Assembly: GCA_035192965.1 (NCBI GenBank)
Contig: CP136571.1
Coordinates: 950,501 to 1,014,500, forward strand
Reading direction: 5' to 3'
DNA length: 64,000 bases
Origin: Fuscovulum sp.
GTDB taxonomy: Bacteria; Pseudomonadota; Alphaproteobacteria; Rhodobacterales; Rhodobacteraceae
Part shown: positions 53,604-61,525 of the stretch, piece by piece
How the letters are laid out: each line of letters opens with the position of its first letter
How positions within the stretch are numbered: position 1 is the first letter of the stretch
Notes under the pieces: model-generated
The model's database searches: none
What the model saw: the letters and a program-made list of their open reading frames with translations, nothing else
What the model was told of the DNA's origin: nothing
Program-made: the position numbers and the translations under genes

Positions 53604-54328
53604 AGCCGGGCGTAGAGATCACCTGATTTTGCGCCGGGCGGCAGGGCGCGCAGCCATGCGATGGTATCGGTTGCCTTGCGCCAGTCTTGCCAGAGGAACC
53701 GCCCGCTTTCCCCGCGCACGGGATTGAAGCGGTAGGGGCCAAGGGTTTGCAGCCGTTCGATCACGCGGACTGTCTGATCGGGCAGATCGGGCAGGTATTC
53801 GACAGAGACGAGCGGCAGAGGGCGGCTGACACCAGAAAGGACGTCAAGTTCGAACCCTTCGACGTCGATTTTCACATAGGCGGGCAGGCCGTGGGTTTCT
53901 ATCAGGCGGTCGAGCGTGGTGACGCGGACGCTTTGCTGCCGGTCCCATTTCACATGGGCAAAGCCGGGGGTGGCCCCGGCTGTGGCTGCGAAATCCGGGT
54001 GCAGCGATGAGACGGTGGGATGCAGCGAGGAAACGGCCATGGTGGCGGTGGTTTCCTGCGGGCCTGCGGCGGCCTCGATCAGGGTGATGTCTGGCGGCAA
54101 GGTGCGGCGCAGGAAGGTGGCGAAGGGTTCTTGCGGTTCAAGCGCTACAACACGCGCCCCGGCGGCGCGCATGGCGCGGGCGCGGGTGCCGACATGGGCG
54201 CCGACATCAAAGACCAGATCGCCGGGGGACAGCAGGCTTCGGTAGAAGCGACGCAGGGGAATGGTACGGGCAGGATTGTTGTAAATGATAAGGGATCGGG
54301 CCAGACCGAGCCAAATGCGGATACCCAT
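53588..54328 (-). CDS. FkbM family methyltransferase
   Basis: A 246-residue SAM-dependent methyltransferase with the FkbM core: DLVFDVGAHVGTRARAMRAA, VVALEPQEPF and KIDVEGFELDVLSG. The segment SSLHPTVSSLHPD contains a small in-frame duplication. FkbM enzymes O-methylate sugars or polyketides. I start at the ATG at 54328 behind GGGGGAG. It opposes the flanking genes and is the only minus-strand gene in the run to 58.6 kb. Confidence 0.9.
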   Translation of the reverse strand: MGIRIWLGLARSLIIYNNPARTIPLRRFYRSLLSPGDLVFDVGAHVGTRARAMRAAGARVVALEPQEPFATFLRRTLPPDITLIEAAAGPQETTATMAVSSLHPTVSSLHPDFAATAGATPGFAHVKWDRQQSVRVTTLDRLIETHGLPAYVKIDVEGFELDVLSGVSRPLPLVSVEYLPDLPDQTVRVIERLQTLGPYRFNPVRGESGRFLWQDWRKATDTIAWLRALPPGAKSGDLYARLQSAK

Positions 54329-54507
54329 AAACTCCCCCTGCCGTGACGCGCACACTGCCGCAGGTTGAGAGTAGGACGGGTGTGGCACTTTCGAGGCGGA
54401 AAGCTTTGACCCACGGAAACGTGATCTGATTATCGATTTTCTGTCATCGCCCTTGTCGCGTGAGTCGCAGGACTACGTAACGTGTGCCACTTTGCCCGGG
54501 ATTGCCC

Positions 54508-55632
54508 ATGACTGTTTCTAACCGCGCGCTGCGTGCGGACCCATTGATTGAAAACCAGTTTATGCCGACAAGCCGCGAACAGGTGATGCGGGCGCGCGGC
54601 GATCTGCGGCTGGGTTTGCCGGTGGTGGTGACAGGGCCCGGCGGGGCCTTGATGGTGCTGGCCGTTGAGGGGCTGTCGGAAGCGCGGTTTGCGGCGGCTG
54701 TGCAGGCGGGCGGGGCCGAGTTGGTGCTGACGGGCAGGCGGGCGGTGGCGCTGGGGCTGGATGGTGCCGCGCCGGTTGTCAGGCTGGAGGTGGGCGGCCA
54801 CAGTTTCGCGCAGGTGCAGCGTCTGGCAGACCCGATACGAGACGGCGCGCTGCGGGGGCCGGTCGCGGTGCAGGTGCTGCCGGGCGGTGTGGTGCAAGAG
54901 GCGGGGATCGCGCTGGCCCGGGCGGCGCAATTGCTGCCTTCGGTGATGTCGGTGCCGCTGGCCGATGCCGGGCGGTTGGCGCAGGATCAGGGGCTGACGC
55001 TGGTTTCGGCCGGGGACGTGCTGACCGAGCTGGCGCGGATGGCGCCGCAGCATGAGATAAGCGCGGCGGCACTACCGATGGCGGTGTCTGAGGCGGGCCG
55101 GGTGCATGTGTTCCGCCCGGATGACGGCGGGGCAGAGCACTATGCCATCGAGGTGGGGGCTGTTGATCGGGTGGGGCCGGTTCTGGTGCGGCTGCATTCG
55201 GCCTGTTTCACGGGCGATGTGCTGGGCAGCCGGAAATGCGATTGCGGCCCGCAATTGCAGGCGGCGATGGCGGCGATGGCCGAGGTCGGGGGCGGGGTGC
55301 TGCTTTACCTGAACCAAGAGGGGCGCGGGATCGGGTTGGCCAACAAGATGCGCGCCTATGCCCTTCAGGAACGTGGGCTGGACACGGTGGAAGCGAACCA
55401 TCACCTTGGGTTCGAGGATGACGAGCGGGATTTCCGCATTGGGGCGGCGCTGCTGGCGCGTTTGGGGATTTCCGAAGTGCGGCTGATGACCAACAATCCG
55501 GCCAAGGTGGCCATGCTGACGGCGCAGGGGGTGCGTGTGGCCGCGCGGGTGCCGCTGGCCGTGGGCCGGACGGCGCAGAACGCGCGATATCTGGCAGTCA
55601 AGGCACAGAAATCCGGGCATCTGCTGCCATGA
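54508..55632 (+). CDS. ribA: GTP cyclohydrolase II with N-terminal extension
   Basis: A 374-residue protein. Residues from about 190 on form the RibA domain with zinc ligands HSACFTGDVLGSRKCDCG, LYLNQEGRGIGL and the LMTNNPAKVAMLTAQGV end. Residues 1 to about 185 are not a clear DHBP synthase and look like a diverged or different domain. RibA opens GTP to 2,5-diamino-6-ribosylamino-4-pyrimidinone 5'-phosphate with formate release. The stop overlaps the next gene by 4 bases. I start at the ATG at 54508 (MTVSNRALRADP). Confidence 0.93.
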   Translation: MTVSNRALRADPLIENQFMPTSREQVMRARGDLRLGLPVVVTGPGGALMVLAVEGLSEARFAAAVQAGGAELVLTGRRAVALGLDGAAPVVRLEVGGHSFAQVQRLADPIRDGALRGPVAVQVLPGGVVQEAGIALARAAQLLPSVMSVPLADAGRLAQDQGLTLVSAGDVLTELARMAPQHEISAAALPMAVSEAGRVHVFRPDDGGAEHYAIEVGAVDRVGPVLVRLHSACFTGDVLGSRKCDCGPQLQAAMAAMAEVGGGVLLYLNQEGRGIGLANKMRAYALQERGLDTVEANHHLGFEDDERDFRIGAALLARLGISEVRLMTNNPAKVAMLTAQGVRVAARVPLAVGRTAQNARYLAVKAQKSGHLLP

Positions 55633-56573
55633 CGGCGCGGGCGCTGTGGTGCGTGGCCCCCGGGCAGGCCGAAATCCGCGATGCGGCGATGGGCGAGGGC
55701 GTGGCGGTGCGGGCGCTTTGGTCCGGCATCAGCCGAGGGACGGAGCGGCTGGTGTTTGGCGGTGGCGTGCCTGAGGCGGAATGGGCGCGGATGCGCGCGC
55801 CGTTTCAGGAAGGCGCGTTCCCGTTTCCGGTGAAATACGGCTACAGTATGGTGGGTGAGGCGACCGAGGGTGCGCTGGCGGGGCGGGCGGTGTTTGCGCT
55901 GTTTCCGCATCAGACGGCATTCCGCTTGGCCGAGGCGGCGCTGATCGCGGTGCCGGATGGCGTGCCTGCCGCGCGGGCGGTGCTGGCTGCCAATATGGAG
56001 ACGGCGCTGAACATCCTGTGGGACAGCGGGGCCGGGGCCGGGGACAGGATCGCAGTGATCGGCGCGGGTGTCGTGGGGGCGCTGGTGGCCTATCTGTGCG
56101 TGCGGTTGCCGGGGGCCGAGGTTGTGCTGGTGGACAGCCAGCCGGAACGCGCGGCGCTGGCGGCGACGCTGGGCTGTGGGTTTGCTTTGCCCAAAGATGC
56201 GCCGGGGGAGTGCGATGTGGTGATCCATGCCAGTGCCTCGGCCGCCGGGTTGGCGACCGCGCTGGGCTGTGCGGGGGCTGAGGCCGTGGTGGTGGAGGCA
56301 AGCTGGCATGGCGCGGGGGAGACGCCCGTGCCGCTGGGCGGGGCGTTCCACAGCCGGCGGCTGAGGCTGGTCAGTTCGCAGGTGGGGCAGGTGCCGCCTG
56401 CGCGCGCGCCACGCTGGACCTATCGGCGGCGGCTGGAGAAGGCGCTGGACTTGCTGCGCGATCCGGTGCTGGAGGTGATGATTTCGGGGGAGAGCGGGTT
56501 TGACGACCTGCCCGACACCTATGGCGCGGTGCTGTCCGCGCCCGGCACGCTGTGCCATCGTATTCGCTATTGA
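55629..56573 (+). CDS. BchC-like medium-chain dehydrogenase
   Basis: A 314-residue MDR-fold protein. The N-terminal segment has SGISRGTERLVFGG, as in BchC-type and related non-classical members, with Ser in place of the catalytic Cys and no structural-zinc Cys cluster. The Rossmann loop is AVIGAGVVGALVAY. No other bacteriochlorophyll gene is near. It is coupled to ribA by a 4-base overlap, so it probably oxidises or reduces a side chain of the RibA-derived product. Confidence 0.85.
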   Translation: MTARALWCVAPGQAEIRDAAMGEGVAVRALWSGISRGTERLVFGGGVPEAEWARMRAPFQEGAFPFPVKYGYSMVGEATEGALAGRAVFALFPHQTAFRLAEAALIAVPDGVPAARAVLAANMETALNILWDSGAGAGDRIAVIGAGVVGALVAYLCVRLPGAEVVLVDSQPERAALAATLGCGFALPKDAPGECDVVIHASASAAGLATALGCAGAEAVVVEASWHGAGETPVPLGGAFHSRRLRLVSSQVGQVPPARAPRWTYRRRLEKALDLLRDPVLEVMISGESGFDDLPDTYGAVLSAPGTLCHRIRY

Positions 56574-56588
56574 ACAAAGGAAAGACAC

Positions 56589-56984
56589 ATGTTCGCTGTT
56601 GAGGTCCGGGACCATATCATGATCGCGCATTCGCTGCCCTCGCCGGTGTTCGGCCCGGCGCAGGGGATGCATGGGGCGACGTTTACCGTGGATGCGGCGT
56701 TCTTTGCCGAGGATATCGACGATCACGGGTTGGTGGTGGATATCGGACTGGCGGTGGATGCGCTGGCGGCGGTGTTGCAACCGCTGCGCTATCGCAATCT
56801 GGACGAGGTGCCGGAGTTTGCGGGCAAGTTCACCACGACGGAGTTTTTGTGCGGCGTGATCCACAAGGCCATGGTGGCGCGGTTGCGGGCGGGTGAGTTG
56901 AAGGATGCGGGCCGTGTGAAGCGGCTGCGGATCACGCTTGGGGAAAGCCATATGGCGCGGGCCTGGTGTGAGGGTGAGGTCTGA
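56589..56984 (+). CDS. degenerate 6-pyruvoyltetrahydropterin synthase (QueD) family protein
   Basis: A 131-residue PTPS-fold protein. The first zinc His is kept (IMIAHSLPS), but the HGH pair reads MHGATF, so one zinc ligand is lost. By recollection of E. coli QueD, the catalytic Cys position and the DHH triad (here LRYRNLD) are also gone, while a Glu near the end (LGESHMARAW) is kept. Normal QueD chemistry is therefore unlikely; it may bind a pterin or catalyse a new reaction. Follows the dehydrogenase gene by 15 bases. Confidence 0.82.
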   Translation: MFAVEVRDHIMIAHSLPSPVFGPAQGMHGATFTVDAAFFAEDIDDHGLVVDIGLAVDALAAVLQPLRYRNLDEVPEFAGKFTTTEFLCGVIHKAMVARLRAGELKDAGRVKRLRITLGESHMARAWCEGEV

Positions 56985-56987
56985 GGG

Positions 56988-57749
56988 ATGGGCTTTTCCG
57001 CCGACTGGCTGGCCTTGCGTGAACCTGCCGACCATGCGGCGCGGGATGGCGCGCTGTTGGCTGCGGCGGCGCAGGTGGCGGGGGCGGTGATCGTGGACCT
57101 CGGCTGTGGCACGGGATCGACGCGGCGGGCTTTTGGTGGGCTGGCCGAGGGTGCGCTGTGGCGGATGGTGGATGCGGATGCGGGGTTGCTGCATCTGGCG
57201 GGGGGGGAGGGGCATTGCCTTGACCTGAACGATGTGGAGGCTTTGCCTTTGGAAGGGGCAGGGTTGGTGACGGCTTCGGCGCTGTTTGATCTGGTGTCGG
57301 CAGAGTGGGTTGAGCGGTTCGTTGCGCGGGTGGCGGAGTTGCGGCTGCCCGTCTATGCGGCGCTGAATTACGATGGGGTGATGGTTTGGGAGCCTGCCTT
57401 GCCGGAAGACGCGGCGGTGACGGCGGCGTTCAACCGGCATCAGGGGGGCGACAAGGGGTTCGGCCCGGCGCTGGGGCCGAAGGCGGCGGATCATCTGGCG
57501 GCGCGGTTGCGGGCGGCGGGCTATGCGGTGCGCGAAGCCGACAGTCCTTGGCGGCTGGGGCCGGATCAGGCGGCGTTGCAGGGGGAATTGCTGCGCGGGA
57601 TTGCGCAGGCGGCGGGCGAGGCAGGGTTTGCCGGAGCGGATGCGTGGCTGGCGGCGCGGCGGGCAAGGCTGGGGCAGGGGGAATGCCGGATCGGGCATCG
57701 CGATCTGCTGGCCCTGCCGCCTGCTTTGGCGGCGGGTGAGGGAGGCTGA
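56988..57749 (+). CDS. class I SAM-dependent methyltransferase
   Basis: A 253-residue protein with SAM motif I VIVDLGCGTGSTRRAF and a plausible acidic end to strand 2 (RMVDADAGLL). The remaining parts are low in obvious family marks. It lies 3 bases after the PTPS-like gene and 2 bases before the reductase. Substrate unknown; by position, the pyrimidine or pterin made by the cluster. Confidence 0.85.
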   Translation: MGFSADWLALREPADHAARDGALLAAAAQVAGAVIVDLGCGTGSTRRAFGGLAEGALWRMVDADAGLLHLAGGEGHCLDLNDVEALPLEGAGLVTASALFDLVSAEWVERFVARVAELRLPVYAALNYDGVMVWEPALPEDAAVTAAFNRHQGGDKGFGPALGPKAADHLAARLRAAGYAVREADSPWRLGPDQAALQGELLRGIAQAAGEAGFAGADAWLAARRARLGQGECRIGHRDLLALPPALAAGEGG

Positions 57750-57751
57750 GG

Positions 57752-58597
57752 ATGCACACGGTTGAGGTCACGCCAAAGGTCTGGGAGCGGATCCTGTCGA
57801 TCCGGGCGGGTAACGGTTGTGCCTGCTGCGGGCGGTGGACGCCGGGCGAGCGTGCGGCGCTGGACCTGTACGCGCCTCTGGCCCGGCGTGATCTGGGGCC
57901 GGTGACGGTAGCGCAGATCGGGCAATCGCTGGATGGGCGGGTGGCCACGGTGACGGGCGATGCGCGGGATGTTTCGGGGCCAGAGGGATTGGCGCATCTG
58001 CACCGGATGCGGGCGCTGGTGGATGGCGTGTTGATCGGAGTGCGGACCGCGATCCATGACCAGCCGCAACTGACCGTGCGGATGTGCAGCGGACCGAACC
58101 CGGCGCGGATCGTGGTAGACCCGCGCGGGCGTTTGCCGGATGACGTCGCACTGTTCCGTGCCGATGGCGCGCGGCGGATCGTGGTGCAAGGCGTGGCGCA
58201 GGCGCGGCCCGAGGGCGTGGAGGTGGTTACCCTGCCGTTGCATGACGGGTGGCTGGACCCCGCCGAGATATTGGCAGCCTTGCATGACCTTGGGCTGAAC
58301 AGCGTCATGGTCGAAGGCGGCGGGATCACCATCGCGCGGTTTCTGGAGGCGGGATTGTTGAACCGGTTGCAGGTGGCGGTGTCGCCCTTGCTGATCGGGG
58401 GCGGGCCGCAGGGATTGACGCTGCAAAGCCCGGTGGCGCGGCTGTCGGATGCGATGCGGCCAGAGACGCGGGCCTATGGGCTTGGCCCCGAGGTGGTTTT
58501 TGATTGCGCATTAACGCCCAGTGCTGCGATGGCCTGGCAGCCGGTTCACGCGGCGCGGTTGGTGGCGGAGGGCACGCGCGCCCTGCGGGCGCGGTAG
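57752..58597 (+). CDS. RibD-C type pyrimidine reductase without deaminase domain
   Basis: A 281-residue protein. Residues from about 45 on are the RibD C-terminal reductase fold, with AQIGQSLDGRVATVTGDARD, GVLIGVRTAIHDQPQLTVR and VMVEGGGITIARFLEAGLLN. The zinc deaminase domain of RibD is absent. Instead the N-terminal 45 residues carry GNGCACCGRW. Archaeal-type enzymes of this fold reduce the RibA product directly. Last of five genes packed head to tail from ribA. Confidence 0.9.
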   Translation: MHTVEVTPKVWERILSIRAGNGCACCGRWTPGERAALDLYAPLARRDLGPVTVAQIGQSLDGRVATVTGDARDVSGPEGLAHLHRMRALVDGVLIGVRTAIHDQPQLTVRMCSGPNPARIVVDPRGRLPDDVALFRADGARRIVVQGVAQARPEGVEVVTLPLHDGWLDPAEILAALHDLGLNSVMVEGGGITIARFLEAGLLNRLQVAVSPLLIGGGPQGLTLQSPVARLSDAMRPETRAYGLGPEVVFDCALTPSAAMAWQPVHAARLVAEGTRALRAR

Positions 58598-58608
58598 GGC
58601 GTGGGATG

Positions 58609-59157
58609 CTAACGGCGGACCGGCGGCCAGATGCGGGACCATGTGCCATCGCGCAGGATCAGCGCGTGGTGCAGGGCGGCGGCGATGTGCAGCGCCAGAA
58701 GCGCGGCGATGGCATAGGCGCCCAGTTCATGCACCGTCTTGGCCGTGGCGGCGAGGGTTTCGGATTTCGGCACGAGCGTGGGCAGGCCGAGCCTGTCCAG
58801 CGCCTCGATCGGAAAGCCGCCGGCGCGGACACGGATGTAGCCCGACAACGGCATGACCAGCATCAGCACATAAAGCAGGCCATGGCTGGCATGGGCGACG
58901 CGGCGCTGCCATGCGGGCAGGCGGTCGGACAAGGGCGGGGCCTTGTGGCGCAGTTTCACGACGATGCGCAGCACGACAAGGATGAGGACCACGACACCCA
59001 TGTTTTTGTGCATGATGAACAGCGTGTTGCCGAGCGCGCGGGGCAGGCCCTCTTGCACCATCAGAAAGCCTGCGGCGATCATGGGAAGGATCATCAGCGC
59101 GATGATCCAGTGAAGGGCGCGTTGGCCGCTGCTGTATCCGGGAGACGGTGTCTGCAT
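58609..59157 (-). CDS. cytochrome b561 family protein
   Basis: A 182-residue protein with four spans. His residues that can bind two b haems are in QRALHWIIALM, MHKNMGVVVL, HASHGLLYVLM and ALHIAAALHHALI. Cytochrome b561 proteins pass electrons between quinol and a partner in the membrane or periplasm; some scavenge superoxide. It is on the opposite strand and breaks the plus-strand run. Its start is 24 bases from the next gene's divergent start. Confidence 0.92.
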   Translation of the reverse strand: MQTPSPGYSSGQRALHWIIALMILPMIAAGFLMVQEGLPRALGNTLFIMHKNMGVVVLILVVLRIVVKLRHKAPPLSDRLPAWQRRVAHASHGLLYVLMLVMPLSGYIRVRAGGFPIEALDRLGLPTLVPKSETLAATAKTVHELGAYAIAALLALHIAAALHHALILRDGTWSRIWPPVRR

Positions 59158-59180
59158 CTGAGCCTGCCTTTTGTGATCCC

Positions 59181-59900
59181 ATGACAGTAGAGGTTGAGAA
59201 GATCAGATCAAGGGTTGGCTTGCCTGCCGGGTTCTGGCCTGCGGCGCTTCTGGCCCTGCTGGTCGCGTTGGTGCCGCTGGTGCTGCGGCCTGAGGGTGGT
59301 GTGAGAGCGGCTCTGATCGCGCTGGCGGGGACGGGGGCGGTTCTTGTGCTGATCCGGGGCAAGCTGGCGCTGCATTTCCCCCATGCGCGGTTTGGCCTGT
59401 GCAATGTGGTGACGCTGGCGCGTGCGGCGATGGTGGCGGCGCTGGCGGGGATGCTGTGGCAGGGGCCGCAGGGATGGGATGTGCTGGCACTGGCCAGCGT
59501 GGCGCTGGCGCTGGACGGGGTGGATGGTTGGCTGGCGCGGCGCAGCGGGCTGTTGTCAGATTTTGGCGCGCGGTTCGACATGGAGACGGATGCGGCGCTG
59601 GCGCTGGTGCTGGCGGCGCATGTCTGGCTGGGGGGCATGACGGGGGCGGAGGTGCTGCTGCTGGGGGCGATGCGATACGCCTTTGTGGCGGCCTTCTGGC
59701 CATTTCCGTGGCTGGCGGCGGCCCTGCCTGACAGGTTCGGGCGCAAGGTGGTGTGCGTGGTGCAGATCGCCGCGTTGATCCTGTTGCAGGTGCCGGGGCT
59801 GATGCCCGAGGTGGCGCAGGTGGTGGCATGGGGCGCGGTGGCGGCGCTGGTCTGGTCCTTCGGGCGGGATGTGCTGTGGCTGTGGAGGCATCGGGGATGA
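59181..59900 (+). CDS. CDP-alcohol phosphatidyltransferase
   Basis: A 239-residue membrane enzyme. The full family signature is present: D-x2-DG-x2-AR-x8-G-x3-D-x3-D, as DGVDGWLAR then GARFDMETD. Multiple spans surround it. The family joins CDP-diacylglycerol to an alcohol such as glycerol phosphate, serine or inositol phosphate, or uses CDP-alcohols. I start at the ATG at 59181 (MTVEVEKIRS). The stop overlaps the next gene by 4 bases. The alcohol is unknown. Confidence 0.9.
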   Translation: MTVEVEKIRSRVGLPAGFWPAALLALLVALVPLVLRPEGGVRAALIALAGTGAVLVLIRGKLALHFPHARFGLCNVVTLARAAMVAALAGMLWQGPQGWDVLALASVALALDGVDGWLARRSGLLSDFGARFDMETDAALALVLAAHVWLGGMTGAEVLLLGAMRYAFVAAFWPFPWLAAALPDRFGRKVVCVVQIAALILLQVPGLMPEVAQVVAWGAVAALVWSFGRDVLWLWRHRG

Positions 59901-61525
59901 GTGGGGGGATGATCTGGCGCGCGGTGTTGGCTGCCGTGATCCTGCATCTGGTACTGATCCAGCCCAATCATCCCGGCGCGATGACATGGGGGGCCCTGCG
60001 GCTGTTTCCGCTGGAATTGCCGGTGTTGCTGCTGGGCTTGCCGTTGCTTGGGGACGGGCGCGCGGGGCGATGGTTGCGCGGGGTGCTGGCGGCGTTGCTG
60101 GTCCTGCTGGTGGTGCTGAAGGCAGCGGATTTTGCGATGTTCACGGCCTTTGGCCGGGGATTCAACCCGGTGGGCGATCTGCCGCTGGCGGTGGCGGGGT
60201 TCAACCTGTTGTCGGGTTCGGTGGGCGTGCTGGGCGCGGTGTTGGCCTATGGGGCGATTGCGGCAGTGTTGCTGGCGCTGGGCTGGGCGCTGTGGTGGGC
60301 GATGGGGGTTTGGGCGCGGTTGCCGCTTTTTGGCGCGCGGCCGTGGTTGCGGCGAGGCGCGGGGGTGGTGGCGCTGATCTGCGCGGTGGCCGGGGTTTGG
60401 GAAGCGGCGGCGATCATGAACCGCTGGAAGATGCCCTTCGACCCGCCCGGTGCGGCCTTTACATCTCGGGTAGCGGCAGAGCGGGTGCGGCTGGTGCTGC
60501 GCACGGTTGCGGATCTGCGGACCTTCCGGGTGGCGGCGGTGGCGGATCCGTTCCGGGGGCAGGACGGGCTTTTGGACCGGATCGACCGGGATGTGGTGGT
60601 GGTGTTCATCGAGAGCTATGGGCGGGCCAATGTGGAAGGGCCGCTTTATGCCGCGACAACGCGGGCGGTGCTGGCCGAGGCGGAACGGGCGCTGGGGGCG
60701 CAGGGGTTTGCGATGCGGTCGGGATACCTGACATCCTCTACCAAGGGGGGGCAGAGCTGGCTGGCCCATGCGACATTCGCCAACGGACTGCGGATCAATG
60801 ATCAGGTGCGCTATCGCGCGCTGTTGGTGAGCGGGCGGGAAGGGTTGTTCCACATCGCGCGGCGGTCGGGGTTTGAGACGGCGGCGGTGATGCCGGCGAT
60901 CACCATGGCCTGGCCGGAAGGACGGGGGATGGGGTTTGACCGCATCCTTGCGGCGGCGGATCTGGGCTATCGCGGGTTGCCGTTCAACTGGGTGACGATG
61001 CCGGATCAGTTCACGCTGGCGGCGTTTGACAGGCTGGTGCGGCAGGATGCGGCGCGTGCAGGGCGGCTGTTCGCGCAAGTGGTGCTGATTTCGTCGCACG
61101 CGCCCTGGGTGCCGGTGCCGCGCATGGTGGATTGGGATGCGGTGGGGGACGGCACGGTGTTCAACGCTATGGCGCAGGAAGGCGATCCGCCGAATGTGGT
61201 GTGGCGCGACCGGGACCGCGTGCGCGACCAGTATCGCCAGTCGGTCGGCTATGCGCTGGAGGCGGCGTTCGGCTGGGCCGCGCGAACGGCGGAGGAGATG
61301 CCGCTCATCGTGGTGCTGGGCGATCATCAGGCGGCGGGGTTCGTGGCCCAAGAGGACCGGCTGGATGTGCCGGTGCATGTGATCGGGCCGGCCGATCTGG
61401 TGGAGCGGGCGGGGGCTTGGGGCTTTGTGCCCGGGCTGACCCCGCCCGAGGCGCAGGAGGCGCTGCCGATGGAGGCGATGCGCGATCTGTTTGTCACCAC
61501 CTTTTCCAGCGGGGTGGCGCCGTGA
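59897..61525 (+). CDS. membrane sulfatase-fold enzyme (LtaS/phosphoethanolamine-transferase-like)
   Basis: A 542-residue protein. About five N-terminal hydrophobic spans precede a periplasmic alkaline-phosphatase-like domain with DVVVVFIESYGRANVEG, a likely Ser/Thr nucleophile in TSSTKGGQSWLAH and metal residues in VVLGDHQAAG. This layout is shared by LtaS, EptA and OpgB-type transferases that move phospho-alcohol groups from lipids to glycans or lipids. Coupled at both ends by 4-base overlaps. Confidence 0.85.
   Translation: MSGGMIWRAVLAAVILHLVLIQPNHPGAMTWGALRLFPLELPVLLLGLPLLGDGRAGRWLRGVLAALLVLLVVLKAADFAMFTAFGRGFNPVGDLPLAVAGFNLLSGSVGVLGAVLAYGAIAAVLLALGWALWWAMGVWARLPLFGARPWLRRGAGVVALICAVAGVWEAAAIMNRWKMPFDPPGAAFTSRVAAERVRLVLRTVADLRTFRVAAVADPFRGQDGLLDRIDRDVVVVFIESYGRANVEGPLYAATTRAVLAEAERALGAQGFAMRSGYLTSSTKGGQSWLAHATFANGLRINDQVRYRALLVSGREGLFHIARRSGFETAAVMPAITMAWPEGRGMGFDRILAAADLGYRGLPFNWVTMPDQFTLAAFDRLVRQDAARAGRLFAQVVLISSHAPWVPVPRMVDWDAVGDGTVFNAMAQEGDPPNVVWRDRDRVRDQYRQSVGYALEAAFGWAARTAEEMPLIVVLGDHQAAGFVAQEDRLDVPVHVIGPADLVERAGAWGFVPGLTPPEAQEALPMEAMRDLFVTTFSSGVAP

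Noticed and set aside
54329..54507. FMN riboswitch before ribA
   Set aside because: No conserved FMN-aptamer segments were seen in the 179-base gap.
55629..56573. Bacteriochlorophyll gene bchC
   Set aside because: The fold resembles BchC, but no photosynthesis gene is nearby and it is coupled to ribA, so only a BchC-like dehydrogenase is claimed.
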